Positions 17,136 to 24,439 of a stretch of 64,000 bases of DNA are shown one piece after another. The notes under the pieces were generated by a model that saw only the letters and a program-made list of their open reading frames with translations, made no database searches and was not told where the DNA came from. Location of the stretch: positions 1-64,000 of the forward strand of contig NZ_RBWS01000011.1 of the NCBI RefSeq assembly GCF_003627955.1. The letters run 5' to 3'. The stretch comes from Sphingobacterium puteale (lineage in GTDB: Bacteria > Bacteroidota > Bacteroidia > Sphingobacteriales > Sphingobacteriaceae). Every line of letters begins with the position of its first letter. Position 1 is the stretch's first letter. The translations under genes and the position numbers were made by a program.

Positions 17136-18137
17136 ATGAGTGTATTTTCTTTTCAATCTATTTCTTTTAGGAGTCTTTATGTCAGATGGTTTGTCGGAAT
17201 CATCGTATGGCTTATTATACTGTGGTTTGCCGAATTTAGGGTGTTAATACATCATCCAGCTTATATCTTCTTTCTTTACGCGTTGCCGTATTTGTTCTAT
17301 TACAGCGTATGCTTTCTGATTTTTCACAACATTTGGCGGCATGGGTATGGAAAATGGCTTGTGCTTTTACCATGTATGGTCTTGCTGCTGGCGGTATACG
17401 ATATTGTAAAATTATATTTATATGATCTTCTCCCCAGTTGGGACGTTGTATTTTTCTATCCTTGGAAAGAGGGGGACGAGCAGAAGCTAATGCGCAAAAT
17501 TGTTCGGGGGCTATTACTTGCCACTATCTACCTGCTCGTCGATCATTTAATTTCGCGTATCAGGGTAAATGGGACCGAAACCCAGCAGCTACAACGCACG
17601 TTAGATAATATTTCGAATAGTAATTTGCTCTCTGGTCATTTTTTGCGCCGATTATTTGATATGGCCGTACAGGGTAAGATAGCTTTTGATCTAAAAGTGA
17701 TGGACTTTTTTCAATATGTAATCAACAAGATGGCACTGCGCGACACTCTGGTGAGCCTGGACGAAGAGTGGCGCTACCTCAGACAGCTGATAGAAATGTC
17801 GGTACACCACAGATTTGAAATTAAAGGTGTTGAAAATATACCGGCCTGGCTTTGGAACAGGTCGGTACCGACACTTACTTTGATGACCTGGATCGAAAAT
17901 GCAACAGAGTATAGCGCCAAAAATCAACTGATACTGCTCGAGTGGACCGTAATGGAGCATGCGCTGATCTTAAGAATATGTAACCGCATGGATAGGGAGT
18001 GCGTAAGCCGAGGTACAGGCCGGGGACTGGATCTTGTAAATCGTCTTTATGAGCCGCTCCGCCACCAAGGGTGCACCCTGCAGTATCGCATTGAAGATGA
18101 GGCCTGTTTTGTAGTTGAATTGAAATTTGATAAATAA
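17136..18137 (+). CDS. LytS-type sensor histidine kinase
   Basis: A 333-residue membrane kinase. Four or five hydrophobic segments fill residues 15-145, followed by the His-kinase region with H168 in SGHFLRRLFD (normally PHFLFNSL), N255 in MTWIENATEYS (the N box) and a glycine-rich GTGRGLDLVNRLYE motif near the end. The phosphoacceptor box is well off consensus, but histidine and N box are kept. I chose ATG 17136; an earlier in-frame start at 17049 would overlap the acyltransferase gene. The response regulator starts 3 bases after its stop. It probably senses a membrane or extracellular signal and phosphorylates that regulator. Confidence 0.85.
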   Translation: MSVFSFQSISFRSLYVRWFVGIIVWLIILWFAEFRVLIHHPAYIFFLYALPYLFYYSVCFLIFHNIWRHGYGKWLVLLPCMVLLLAVYDIVKLYLYDLLPSWDVVFFYPWKEGDEQKLMRKIVRGLLLATIYLLVDHLISRIRVNGTETQQLQRTLDNISNSNLLSGHFLRRLFDMAVQGKIAFDLKVMDFFQYVINKMALRDTLVSLDEEWRYLRQLIEMSVHHRFEIKGVENIPAWLWNRSVPTLTLMTWIENATEYSAKNQLILLEWTVMEHALILRICNRMDRECVSRGTGRGLDLVNRLYEPLRHQGCTLQYRIEDEACFVVELKFDK

Positions 18138-18139
18138 TT

Positions 18140-18883
18140 ATGCCGAAGTATAGTATTGTGGTCATTGATGACCATAAAGCCGATTCTCAGAAAGTTGTTG
18201 AGCAGATCCTTAAGCTCAGGGAGATTGATCATATGGGTAATTTTGAGGATATTAAGGTGTTTAATAAAGGAAAAGAGGGACTCAATTATCTATTGCGCAA
18301 TAAAGTTGATATTTTATTTCTCGACATCGAGATGCCGGATATTTCAGGCATGGAGCTGTATCGCATTTTACCTGCCGAGCTGCAGCCAGCATTGGTATTT
18401 GTGACCGCACATAGTCAGTTTGCCGTGGAGAGCTACAGGTACGATGCCTGTGACTACCTGATGAAGGAGGTAAGTTTTGAAGCAGTATTTCATGCATTGA
18501 ACAAATGCCTGAAACGCTTGGGAATGCCGGTTATAGTAGCTCCGGAACTACAACGCGATTATTACACTTTCGAGATTAAAAATCTTCGCAAAAAGCGGAT
18601 CTTATTCTTTAAAAATATTATCTATATGCAGTGCATAGACAATTACGTAGAGATCACCACAAGGGGGGAGCGTTTGACAGCTAGGGTCACTATGGAGGAA
18701 ATAGAACAAAACATGCCACCCTCTTATTGTGTGCGCATCCATCGAGGATTTATCGTGAATCTCAACTTTGTACGTGAAATATCTGGTAAATATGTATATC
18801 TCACTGAAGGTACAGCTGAGGGATTGCCAATCGGACGGTCTAGACGGAAGAGTATAGCTGGTCTGACAAGAGAAAGAAGATGA
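18140..18883 (+). CDS. LytTR-family response regulator
   Basis: A 247-residue regulator with an N-terminal receiver domain (phosphoacceptor D62 in LFLDIEMPD, T89, K109 in DYLMKE) and a C-terminal LytTR DNA-binding domain (about 145-247, IYMQCIDNYVEI and CVRIHRGFIVNLNFV). All receiver residues needed for phosphorylation are present. It is coupled to the kinase gene (2 bases between genes), and the pair probably controls the adjacent acyltransferase unit or a distant target. No repeat that looks like a LytTR site was found beside it. Confidence 0.92.
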   Translation: MPKYSIVVIDDHKADSQKVVEQILKLREIDHMGNFEDIKVFNKGKEGLNYLLRNKVDILFLDIEMPDISGMELYRILPAELQPALVFVTAHSQFAVESYRYDACDYLMKEVSFEAVFHALNKCLKRLGMPVIVAPELQRDYYTFEIKNLRKKRILFFKNIIYMQCIDNYVEITTRGERLTARVTMEEIEQNMPPSYCVRIHRGFIVNLNFVREISGKYVYLTEGTAEGLPIGRSRRKSIAGLTRERR

Positions 18884-18914
18884 AAAACTTTTTATAAACC
18901 CTAAATAAATCTGT

Positions 18915-19229
18915 ATGCGTAAAAATCAGTACCTCAGGGGCTTTTCCATAAGCTCCGGGCATTCCTTTGTCCAAAAATTGATCTTGCTGGAACTACTGGC
19001 AGTAAAACGTCAGCTGGCTACCTATCTCGACTTGCGGGAGCAGCTAGAAGCGGAAAATGTCGTGCTTCGCGATGCGGAGTATGTCAAATCGCATGTCGGT
19101 ATCTCCACCGAGACACTCTATCGGCTCCAGCGCGATGGCTATATCTGTGTGGCCAGACGGGAGCGCAATAAGCGTTATTATCGGGATGTGGATGTAGAGC
19201 GCCTGCGGCTTAGCTACCGAGGGTTGTAG
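18915..19229 (+). CDS. Small helix-turn-helix protein
   Basis: A 104-residue protein. Residues 55-100 form a MerR-like winged HTH (VKSHVGISTETLYRLQRDG then RERNKRYYRDVDVERL). The first half is a leucine-rich helix that could dimerise. Such proteins are common in Bacteroidota accessory regions and mobile elements and bind DNA as small regulators or excisionase-like factors. It begins 31 bases after the response regulator and is followed by a terminator at 19279, so it may be the last gene of the two-component transcript. Confidence 0.75.
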   Translation: MRKNQYLRGFSISSGHSFVQKLILLELLAVKRQLATYLDLREQLEAENVVLRDAEYVKSHVGISTETLYRLQRDGYICVARRERNKRYYRDVDVERLRLSYRGL

Positions 19230-19278
19230 TACCGCTCGATCAATTGATTTTTACCTGTACGCGGATTACTTTCTTCGG

Positions 19279-19308
19279 ACGTCTCTCTTCTTGGGGAGGC
19301 GTTTTTTT
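19279..19308 (+). terminator. Rho-independent terminator
   Basis: ACGTCTC (19279-19285) pairs with GAGGCGT (19296-19302, one G-T pair) and is followed by a run of seven T. It ends the two-component/HTH transcript. Confidence 0.75.
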
Positions 19309-19433
19309 GATTATACAATCGCTGTGCATTCTCCTTTGAACAGCTGGGCTAGGAATGAATATTTTTCTGCAATGGGGGCGGTATCTTATAGCAGTTCTCA
19401 AATAAACTATATTTTTGTAAATTGACCAATCAA

Positions 19434-20009
19434 ATGCTAATGATGGATAGTTTAATCGATTATATCTTGCGATTTGGTCATCTCAATACGTCAGAGATCG
19501 CTTTAATCAAAGCAAGTGTTACGCAAATAGAATTGAAAAAGGGGGTATATTTTTCGGAGGCTGGGGCGATACCCCGGCAGGTGGGCTTTGTCGTGCAGGG
19601 CGTGCTAAGGGGCTGGTATTATAATCAGGACGGAGAAGATATCACGCGCTGTTTTATTGCAGAAAATAGCCTGGCGGCGGATTACCTTAATCTTGAATCG
19701 CACCAAATTTCGACCGAATATATTCAAGCTTGTACGGATTGCAAATTAATTGTTTTTTCAAAGGCACAATGGGAGGGATTATCCCATAGCATAGCCGGAT
19801 GGGACATCATAAAAAATAAGATGGTTCAGCTATGTATGTATCAAAAGTCAAGAAAAGGCCCTGTTGTATCGCAGGATGCTTCTTCCAGATATCTTGAATT
19901 TTTGAAGAATTATCCAGAGGTCATGCTGCGGGTTCCGCTACGCTATATTGCCTCCTATCTGGGGGTGACGCAGCAATCCTTGAGCAGAATACGTAAAAAT
20001 ATCAGTTGA
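19434..20009 (+). CDS. Crp/Fnr-family transcriptional regulator
   Basis: A 191-residue Crp-type regulator: a cNMP-binding-like barrel (about 20-115, KGVYFSEAGAIPRQVGFVVQGVLRG) and an HTH ending LRYIASYLGVTQQSLSRIRKNI. The barrel core lacks a clear cAMP cassette. A TAnnTTTG element (TATTTTTG, 19410-19417) lies just upstream and would place the transcript start near 19424, so the ATG at 19434 or 19443 is a better start than the TTG at 19422. The SDR gene begins 78 bases downstream on the same strand, and this type of regulator commonly controls such a neighbour. Confidence 0.88.
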   Translation: MLMMDSLIDYILRFGHLNTSEIALIKASVTQIELKKGVYFSEAGAIPRQVGFVVQGVLRGWYYNQDGEDITRCFIAENSLAADYLNLESHQISTEYIQACTDCKLIVFSKAQWEGLSHSIAGWDIIKNKMVQLCMYQKSRKGPVVSQDASSRYLEFLKNYPEVMLRVPLRYIASYLGVTQQSLSRIRKNIS

Positions 20010-20086
20010 TGCATTTTTTACCATTTGGTAAAGAAATTTTTTGGGGACTGTTATAATATTGCTTTCAGATTTTAAATATAAAAAAG

Positions 20087-20824
20087 ATGAAAAAAGTACT
20101 TATTACAGGTGCCAACAAAGGCATTGGATTTGAAACAGCGCGGCAATTACTGGAGCAGGGGTTTTACGTCTATTTGGGGAGTAGAAGCTTACAAAATGGG
20201 CTGGATGCCGTAAAAAAGTTGGCTGCATCAGGACTTACACATGTCGAGGCTATTGCACTGGATGTGACCAGCCTGCGCTCAGTAAAGGCGGCACGTGACC
20301 AAATCGCTGAAAAGACAACTGTACTTGACATATTGATCAACAATGCCGGGATTAATGGGGATGCGCCCTACACCGCCTTGGAGGCTAGCGAGGATCAGTT
20401 TTTGGCGACTTTTGATACCAACGTCATTGGCGTATCCCGGGTTACCCAGCATTTCCTTCCCTTACTGCAACAATCGGATCAACCCCGTATAGTGAATGTG
20501 AGTACCAGTGTAGGCTCGCTTTCGTTGCAAAGCAATCCGGAATGGCCTGCCTACGACTACGCGAAGTATGCCGTCTATGCTGCCTCCAAAGCTGCACTAA
20601 ACATGTATACCGTACACCTGGCCTATGAGCTCAGAGATACAAATTTTAAGATCAATGCCGTATGCCCGGGGTATACAAAAACGGATTTCACAGGCTATAA
20701 TGGGGGTGAAGTTGGGCTCGCGGCTAGCCGGGTCATCAAATATGCACTGATTGATGAACATGGCCCCTCCGGCAAATTCTTTAGCGAGGAAACGAATCCA
20801 GGTGCTGGTGAAATACCTTGGTAA
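20087..20824 (+). CDS. Short-chain dehydrogenase/reductase
   Basis: A 245-residue classical SDR that oxidises or reduces a hydroxyl/carbonyl group with NAD(P)H. The coenzyme motif is TGANKGIG (7-14), NNAG is at 85-88, the catalytic serine is in the NVSTS run (139-141), and Y164-x3-K168 is intact. The C-terminal part is short and contains the CPGYTKTDF loop typical of carbonyl reductases. Substrate unknown. It is probably expressed with or under the Crp-like regulator upstream and ends at a bidirectional terminator. Confidence 0.92.
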   Translation: MKKVLITGANKGIGFETARQLLEQGFYVYLGSRSLQNGLDAVKKLAASGLTHVEAIALDVTSLRSVKAARDQIAEKTTVLDILINNAGINGDAPYTALEASEDQFLATFDTNVIGVSRVTQHFLPLLQQSDQPRIVNVSTSVGSLSLQSNPEWPAYDYAKYAVYAASKAALNMYTVHLAYELRDTNFKINAVCPGYTKTDFTGYNGGEVGLAASRVIKYALIDEHGPSGKFFSEETNPGAGEIPW

Positions 20825-20870
20825 TGTACGCCCGATAAAAATGTTGCTTGGATGCTTGTATATCCAATGG

Positions 20871-20927
20871 AAAAAACGCTTGAAGCGGTCTCACTGGCAG
20901 GAGAGACGTTTTTCTAGCGTTTTTTTT
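20871..20927. terminator. Bidirectional terminator between SDR and GNAT genes
   Basis: AAAAAACGCT (20871-20880) pairs with AGCGTTTTTT (20916-20925), with an inner GGTCTC/GAGAC stem. T-runs exist on both strands. The 3' end overlaps the last codons of the minus-strand GNAT gene. Confidence 0.8.
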
Positions 20928-21366
20928 CCATAACATAATTTGTCAACTGAACGCCGTTTCGGGTCACTTGTTGTTCTTTGACAACGCCATAGCCACGGCG
21001 CTCAAAAAATGGTTTTGCCGTAATGGAGGCATGTGTACTAAGATGTGTGCTAGCGGTCGCAGCTTCAAGTTCATTGCACAGGGCGGTGGCAATACCCTGT
21101 CCCTGATAATCTTTGTGCACGTAAAGGCGGTCGAGGTAGCCGTCCATAGTGATATCACCAAAGCCAGCAATTTCATCATTGATGACTGCAACTAGTGTGT
21201 AATGCGCCAAAAAGGAGCCGTTCCAGGCCGCCAGATCGAGCTGTCCCGTCGCCCATACGTCCAACTGCTCCTCGCTGTAATCTGCTGCATTGACCGTATG
21301 CACCGTATCGTAAAACAACTGGCTGATCTGTGCCAGATCGGAGGGGCGGTATCGTCGTATTTCCAT
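20914..21366 (-). CDS. GNAT-family N-acetyltransferase
   Basis: A 150-residue acetyltransferase that transfers an acetyl group from acetyl-CoA to an amine. The acetyl-CoA-binding motif A is clear (LYVHKDYQGQGIATALC, about 82-98), preceded by the strand DRLYV and followed by the motif-B helix and FFERRGYGVV. Length and layout are typical of single-domain GNATs. The substrate cannot be inferred. It is convergent with the SDR gene, sharing the terminator between them. Confidence 0.92.
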   Translation of the reverse strand: MEIRRYRPSDLAQISQLFYDTVHTVNAADYSEEQLDVWATGQLDLAAWNGSFLAHYTLVAVINDEIAGFGDITMDGYLDRLYVHKDYQGQGIATALCNELEAATASTHLSTHASITAKPFFERRGYGVVKEQQVTRNGVQLTNYVMEKKR

Positions 21367-21508
21367 CGTTAATTTTTAAGGGTTTCAAATTTACGATTAT
21401 TCACCCGATCACCCAATATTCTTCGGACTTTCTCCTGACCAACTTCTAGCTTTCCGGCGTTCTTCTTCGAATCGGCTTCGGGATCTCATTGGGAAAATAG
21501 CATCAGCA

Positions 21509-21703
21509 CCCGATGCCGACCCGATGACATCCCGATGAAAGCTGGGAGTTGATTGGGAGTTAATTGCTGGCTAATCCACGAAAAAACCGGTCGAAAATTC
21601 GCTGTTATTTTTTAGGTTTTTGCCTCATAAAAGTCCAAATTTTTTAATTGAACCCGGTCTGTGATCGGTCAACTTTGCAATGCCCGTCGGTCAGTTGTCG
21701 GTC
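21509..21703. repeat. Short repeats phased at 11 bp in the gap before the DUF6266 cassette
   Basis: Within the 431-base gap 21367-21797, CCCGATG recurs at 21509, 21520 and 21531, GGGAGTT at 21544 and 21555, and TCGGTC at 21665, 21687 and 21698. Spacings are 11 or 22 bases, one or two helical turns. This points to a protein-binding or bent-DNA region before the cassette. The rest of the gap shows no gene. Confidence 0.5.
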
Positions 21704-21797
21704 TATCATGATGTATCTATTTTCTATTGATTTAAAGTGTTTTATGTTTGTTATGTCAATCAAATATACCGGTATGAAAAAGGATTGATTTTAATAC

Positions 21798-22442
21798 ATG
21801 GGAACTATTGTAAATGGAGCAAATGGAGGCTTTAAGGGTAAAGCCGGCTCAATAATCGGAAGTAGTTGGAAGAGTATCAACTATATTAAAGGGCTCTATA
21901 AAAAAAGATCAAAGCCCGCATCGGAAGCACAGATGATGCAGCAGGAAAAATTCAAAACGCTAATGCGTTTTCTGCTGCCCATCAACTTCTTTTTGAAGAT
22001 CGGCTTCGGCCGTAAAAATACCGAAAAATTGACACCGATCAATGCGGCGTTTCAATTTAACCTGGACCAGGCCATCACGGGTATCTATCCGGACTATACC
22101 TTGGATTATTCCAAGATCAGTATCTCGGATGGTAGCCTGTACGGCGGCGGAACTGTTGGTGTGTCGTATGACGCGGGAGACCTCTCTTTCACTTGGAGCA
22201 CAGATGATAGCGAGACGTTCGAGACTTTCTCAGATGACATGGTCTATGTATTGGCGTATCACCCCGAGAAAGACGAATTTATATCTACACCTACGCCAAG
22301 TACCCGTGCGGCTGGTACGGTGTCATTCACGGTGCCCGAGCATCTGGCAACAGGTGCTGTGCATACCTGGCTGTTTTTGTCAAACCGGTCAAAGACCAAG
22401 GTATCCAAAAGTGTGTATCTAGGCGAGATACAGCTAATCTAA
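21798..22442 (+). CDS. DUF6266-family protein
   Basis: A 214-residue protein matching the Bacteroidota DUF6266 family: an N-terminal glycine-rich start (NGANGGFKGKAGSIIGSSWK), a lysine-rich linker, a helical FLLPINFFLKIGF stretch and a C-terminal beta domain with a YLG ending. The family has no known function and often occurs in short cassettes with DUF5675 and tiny membrane proteins. It is the first gene of such a cassette here; a related gene follows after 51 bases. Confidence 0.8.
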   Translation: MGTIVNGANGGFKGKAGSIIGSSWKSINYIKGLYKKRSKPASEAQMMQQEKFKTLMRFLLPINFFLKIGFGRKNTEKLTPINAAFQFNLDQAITGIYPDYTLDYSKISISDGSLYGGGTVGVSYDAGDLSFTWSTDDSETFETFSDDMVYVLAYHPEKDEFISTPTPSTRAAGTVSFTVPEHLATGAVHTWLFLSNRSKTKVSKSVYLGEIQLI

Positions 22443-22493
22443 ATTATACAGGGTTGGGCCATTCTGGCTCAGCCCATATTTACAACACGTATT

Positions 22494-23027
22494 ATGGCTA
22501 ATAAAACTATCAGTCCTGCTCAGCAGCGGGTACGGGCTGCATTTAAAGTCGGACAGGCATTTTTAGCGCCCTTACACGGATTGATTAAAAAAGGATTTGC
22601 CGAAACGGCCAGGCGAAAGAGATCCCTACCTGCCGGACTGGCGCTAGGCTATACGCTGCAGGTGGCAATAAAACACGAAGCAAAGGGGCCGGTGGTGGAC
22701 CCATCACTGGTACGCTTAAGTGATGGATCCCTGCCCGGCGTCTACATGCCCGAACTAAGGCGGTATGCTGATCGCATTGAGCTAACACACGATAGTGACA
22801 ACGCAGCGCTATTTGGAGAGGATGATCGGCTGACCCTGTGCGCCTACCAGGTTGACAAAGGCTATGCCTTTGTCAATGAGCAGATCTGGCAACGTCGCGA
22901 AGGGAAAGTCATCGTTCCGATACCTGAAGGTTTTCGGGATGATGGATTTCACCTTTATTTGCTGGTTTCAAACAGAAATGGGTTAAAATATTCACGCTCA
23001 AATTATTTGGGTTATTCAACAAAATGA
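22494..23027 (+). CDS. DUF6266-like protein, diverged paralogue
   Basis: A 177-residue protein sharing the layout of the preceding gene but lacking the glycine-rich opening: an N-terminal helical segment (FKVGQAFLAPLHGLIKKGF), LVRLSDGSLPG in the position of ISDGSLYGG upstream, and the same LLVSNRNGLKYSRSNYLG ending that matches LFLSNRSKTKVSKSVYLG. The two are therefore probably ancient duplicates. Its TGA overlaps the ATG of the DUF5675-like gene by 4 bases, so they are co-translated. Function unknown. Confidence 0.75.
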   Translation: MANKTISPAQQRVRAAFKVGQAFLAPLHGLIKKGFAETARRKRSLPAGLALGYTLQVAIKHEAKGPVVDPSLVRLSDGSLPGVYMPELRRYADRIELTHDSDNAALFGEDDRLTLCAYQVDKGYAFVNEQIWQRREGKVIVPIPEGFRDDGFHLYLLVSNRNGLKYSRSNYLGYSTK

Positions 23028-23428
23028 ATACAAAACATATCCTGCTACTCCAACGGAAATATGGAGCAAATGGAACTAACGGAACCATTACCTATGGCAG
23101 TGAGGAAATCTGCCATACGATTGAACTCCCTGATAGAAATAACATCCCGCGGATCAGCTGCATCCCGATAGGGCAGTATAAACTAATAAAACGGCGCTAT
23201 CCAAAGCATGGGGAGCAGATCGGCATCCCAAATGTGCTGGGACGCGAAGCGATCCTGATCCATGCAGCTAACAATGCACTGAAAGAACTGCATGGCTGTA
23301 TCGCACCCGTAACTACGCTAACCGGTGAGGGGACAGGGGATTACAGCGGTAAAGCGCTGGCGAAGCTGAAGGCATTGGTGTATAGCCTGTGGGATAGGGG
23401 GGATGAAGTGTATTTGAATATTCGATAA
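23024..23428 (+). CDS. DUF5675-like protein
   Basis: A 134-residue protein with the DUF5675 signature: a strand pair around the ELPDRNNIPRISCIPIGQYKL region, then IPNVLGREAILIHAANNALKELHGCIAP, where the IHAGN-x-GCI pattern is the family hallmark. The conserved His and Cys suggest a catalytic or metal site; members occur in phages and phage-derived cassettes, so a wall-related role is often proposed but unproven. It is coupled to the preceding gene by a 4-base overlap and followed by the two long hairpins. Confidence 0.75.
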   Translation: MNTKHILLLQRKYGANGTNGTITYGSEEICHTIELPDRNNIPRISCIPIGQYKLIKRRYPKHGEQIGIPNVLGREAILIHAANNALKELHGCIAPVTTLTGEGTGDYSGKALAKLKALVYSLWDRGDEVYLNIR

Positions 23429-23430
23429 AG

Positions 23431-23588
23431 GAAGGGCCGGAATAGGTCATTGCTTTCTTTGATGTCAGCTTTTTAGTTATCTGGCGATATGAATCAAACT
23501 CGCTGTGCTCAGACAGTGATTCATATTTACACCAGATCCCGTCAAAGCTTGACAGTCAGAAAGCTATATTTTCTATCCCTGGCCCTTC
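23431..23588. repeat. Long imperfect hairpin, copy 1
   Basis: A 158-nt imperfect inverted repeat begins at GAAGGGCC (23431) and ends at GGCCCTTC (23588). Matching steps inside include GCTTTCT, ATCTGG and a perfect inner stem 23487-23496 with 23517-23526 around a 20-nt loop that contains AAACTC and TCAGACA. It begins two bases after the DUF5675-like stop. Confidence 0.8.
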
Positions 23589-23686
23589 ATATTTATCGAG
23601 GTGAGTTGTTGGAGGGGGATTGAAGTCGGAACGCCATGCTTTCAATTCTTTGTCCTCCTATATTGCTCGAATAAAGAAGGGGAAAT

Positions 23687-23847
23687 GATTGGATGACGGT
23701 CTACCGCTCTATTCCTTGGTGCAATTGCTTTTGCCCAATGGCTATATGAATTCAAACTCACTTCGTTCAGACAAGAATTCATTTTTAACGCCTTTGGACT
23801 TCATCAATTTGCAGTCGGAATATTAGGCTTTGACCGTTCATCCAATC
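23687..23847. repeat. Long imperfect hairpin, copy 2
   Basis: A 161-nt imperfect inverted repeat runs from GATTGGATGA (23687) to its complement ending at 23847. The inner stem ATGAATTC (23746-23753) pairs with 23775-23782 around a 21-nt loop, again with AAACTC and TCAGACA. It has the same size and loop sequence as copy 1 but different arms. A smaller hairpin (GGAGG 23611-23615 with CCTCC 23654-23658) lies between. It ends 18 bases before the next gene. Confidence 0.8.
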
Positions 23848-23865
23848 TATTAAAAATGAATTGGT

Positions 23866-24132
23866 ATGAAAAAAATCTTAAACAAAATAGGAGCAGTGCT
23901 ACAGGTGGTCCTCGCAGCGCCGCTCAAACTGCCGGGAAAGGCCTCGAATATACTGAAATACATTGCACTGGGCCTGGGAATACTGGAAACGGTCCTGGAG
24001 GAGGATAAGCCGCCGCCTGAAAAGTCTTTTGATGAGGGCTCCGGCCATATATCAAGCGGCGAATCTACCGGATCTCTGGTCGATGATGACGAGCTAGTGG
24101 CAGAAAGGAGCGAAGTGGATGAAAATAAATGA
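23866..24132 (+). CDS. Small cassette protein with a hydrophobic middle
   Basis: An 88-residue protein: a basic amphipathic start (MKKILNKIGAVLQVVLAAPLK), a hydrophobic stretch near residues 27-43 (LKYIALGLGILETVL) and an acidic, serine-rich tail. No family is recognised. It overlaps the next tiny gene by 14 bases, so the two are co-translated. The pairing of two small hydrophobic proteins after a DUF5675 gene recalls phage holin modules, but nothing here proves lysis function. Confidence 0.65.
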   Translation: MKKILNKIGAVLQVVLAAPLKLPGKASNILKYIALGLGILETVLEEDKPPPEKSFDEGSGHISSGESTGSLVDDDELVAERSEVDENK

Positions 24133-24289
24133 TATCCGCTTCTCTGCCCTCGGAGGCACGATCTGTTCCATCTGGGCCAGTATATCGCTGGGCGATGTGT
24201 TACAGACGGTGCTGACGGCTGCGCTGGGTACACTCGTAAGTTTCGCGACCAGTAGGTTGCTTGGGCGATACTGGAACCAGAAAAAATAG
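24119..24289 (+). CDS. 56-residue holin-like membrane peptide
   Basis: ATG at 24119 opens 56 codons ending at TAG 24287-24289. One or two hydrophobic stretches (LGGTICSIWASISLG and VLQTVLTAALGTLVSFA) are followed by a short basic tail (SRLLGRYWNQKK), the size and shape of small holin-like or phage-tail-derived membrane peptides. It overlaps the preceding gene and is followed 16 bases later by a strong terminator. Its reality is supported by a decayed relative at 49622-49719 that keeps VSFA-x-SRLL. Confidence 0.7.
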   Translation: MKINDIRFSALGGTICSIWASISLGDVLQTVLTAALGTLVSFATSRLLGRYWNQKK

Positions 24290-24304
24290 CAGAAGTAAGG
24301 TGAG

Positions 24305-24334
24305 AACGTCTCCCAGTCCGGGGGACGTTTTTTT
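24305..24334 (+). terminator. Strong rho-independent terminator
   Basis: AACGTCTCCC (24305-24314) pairs with GGGGGACGTT (24320-24329) around a 5-nt loop and is followed by T residues up to 24334. It ends the DUF6266/DUF5675 cassette. Confidence 0.88.
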
Positions 24335-24439
24335 GTCGGATTTAAAATTGTTGTCACGAATTGTAAATATTATTGTTAAATAACATTAGAATTGTGTTTT
24401 ATTGTTTTTACTTATCACATTTTATTGATTGCATTTTTT

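Noticed and set aside
23431..23847. Long hairpins as a retron, diversity-generating or CRISPR element
   Set aside because: No reverse transcriptase, variable repeat or spacer array lies nearby; only two copies with unlike arms are present.
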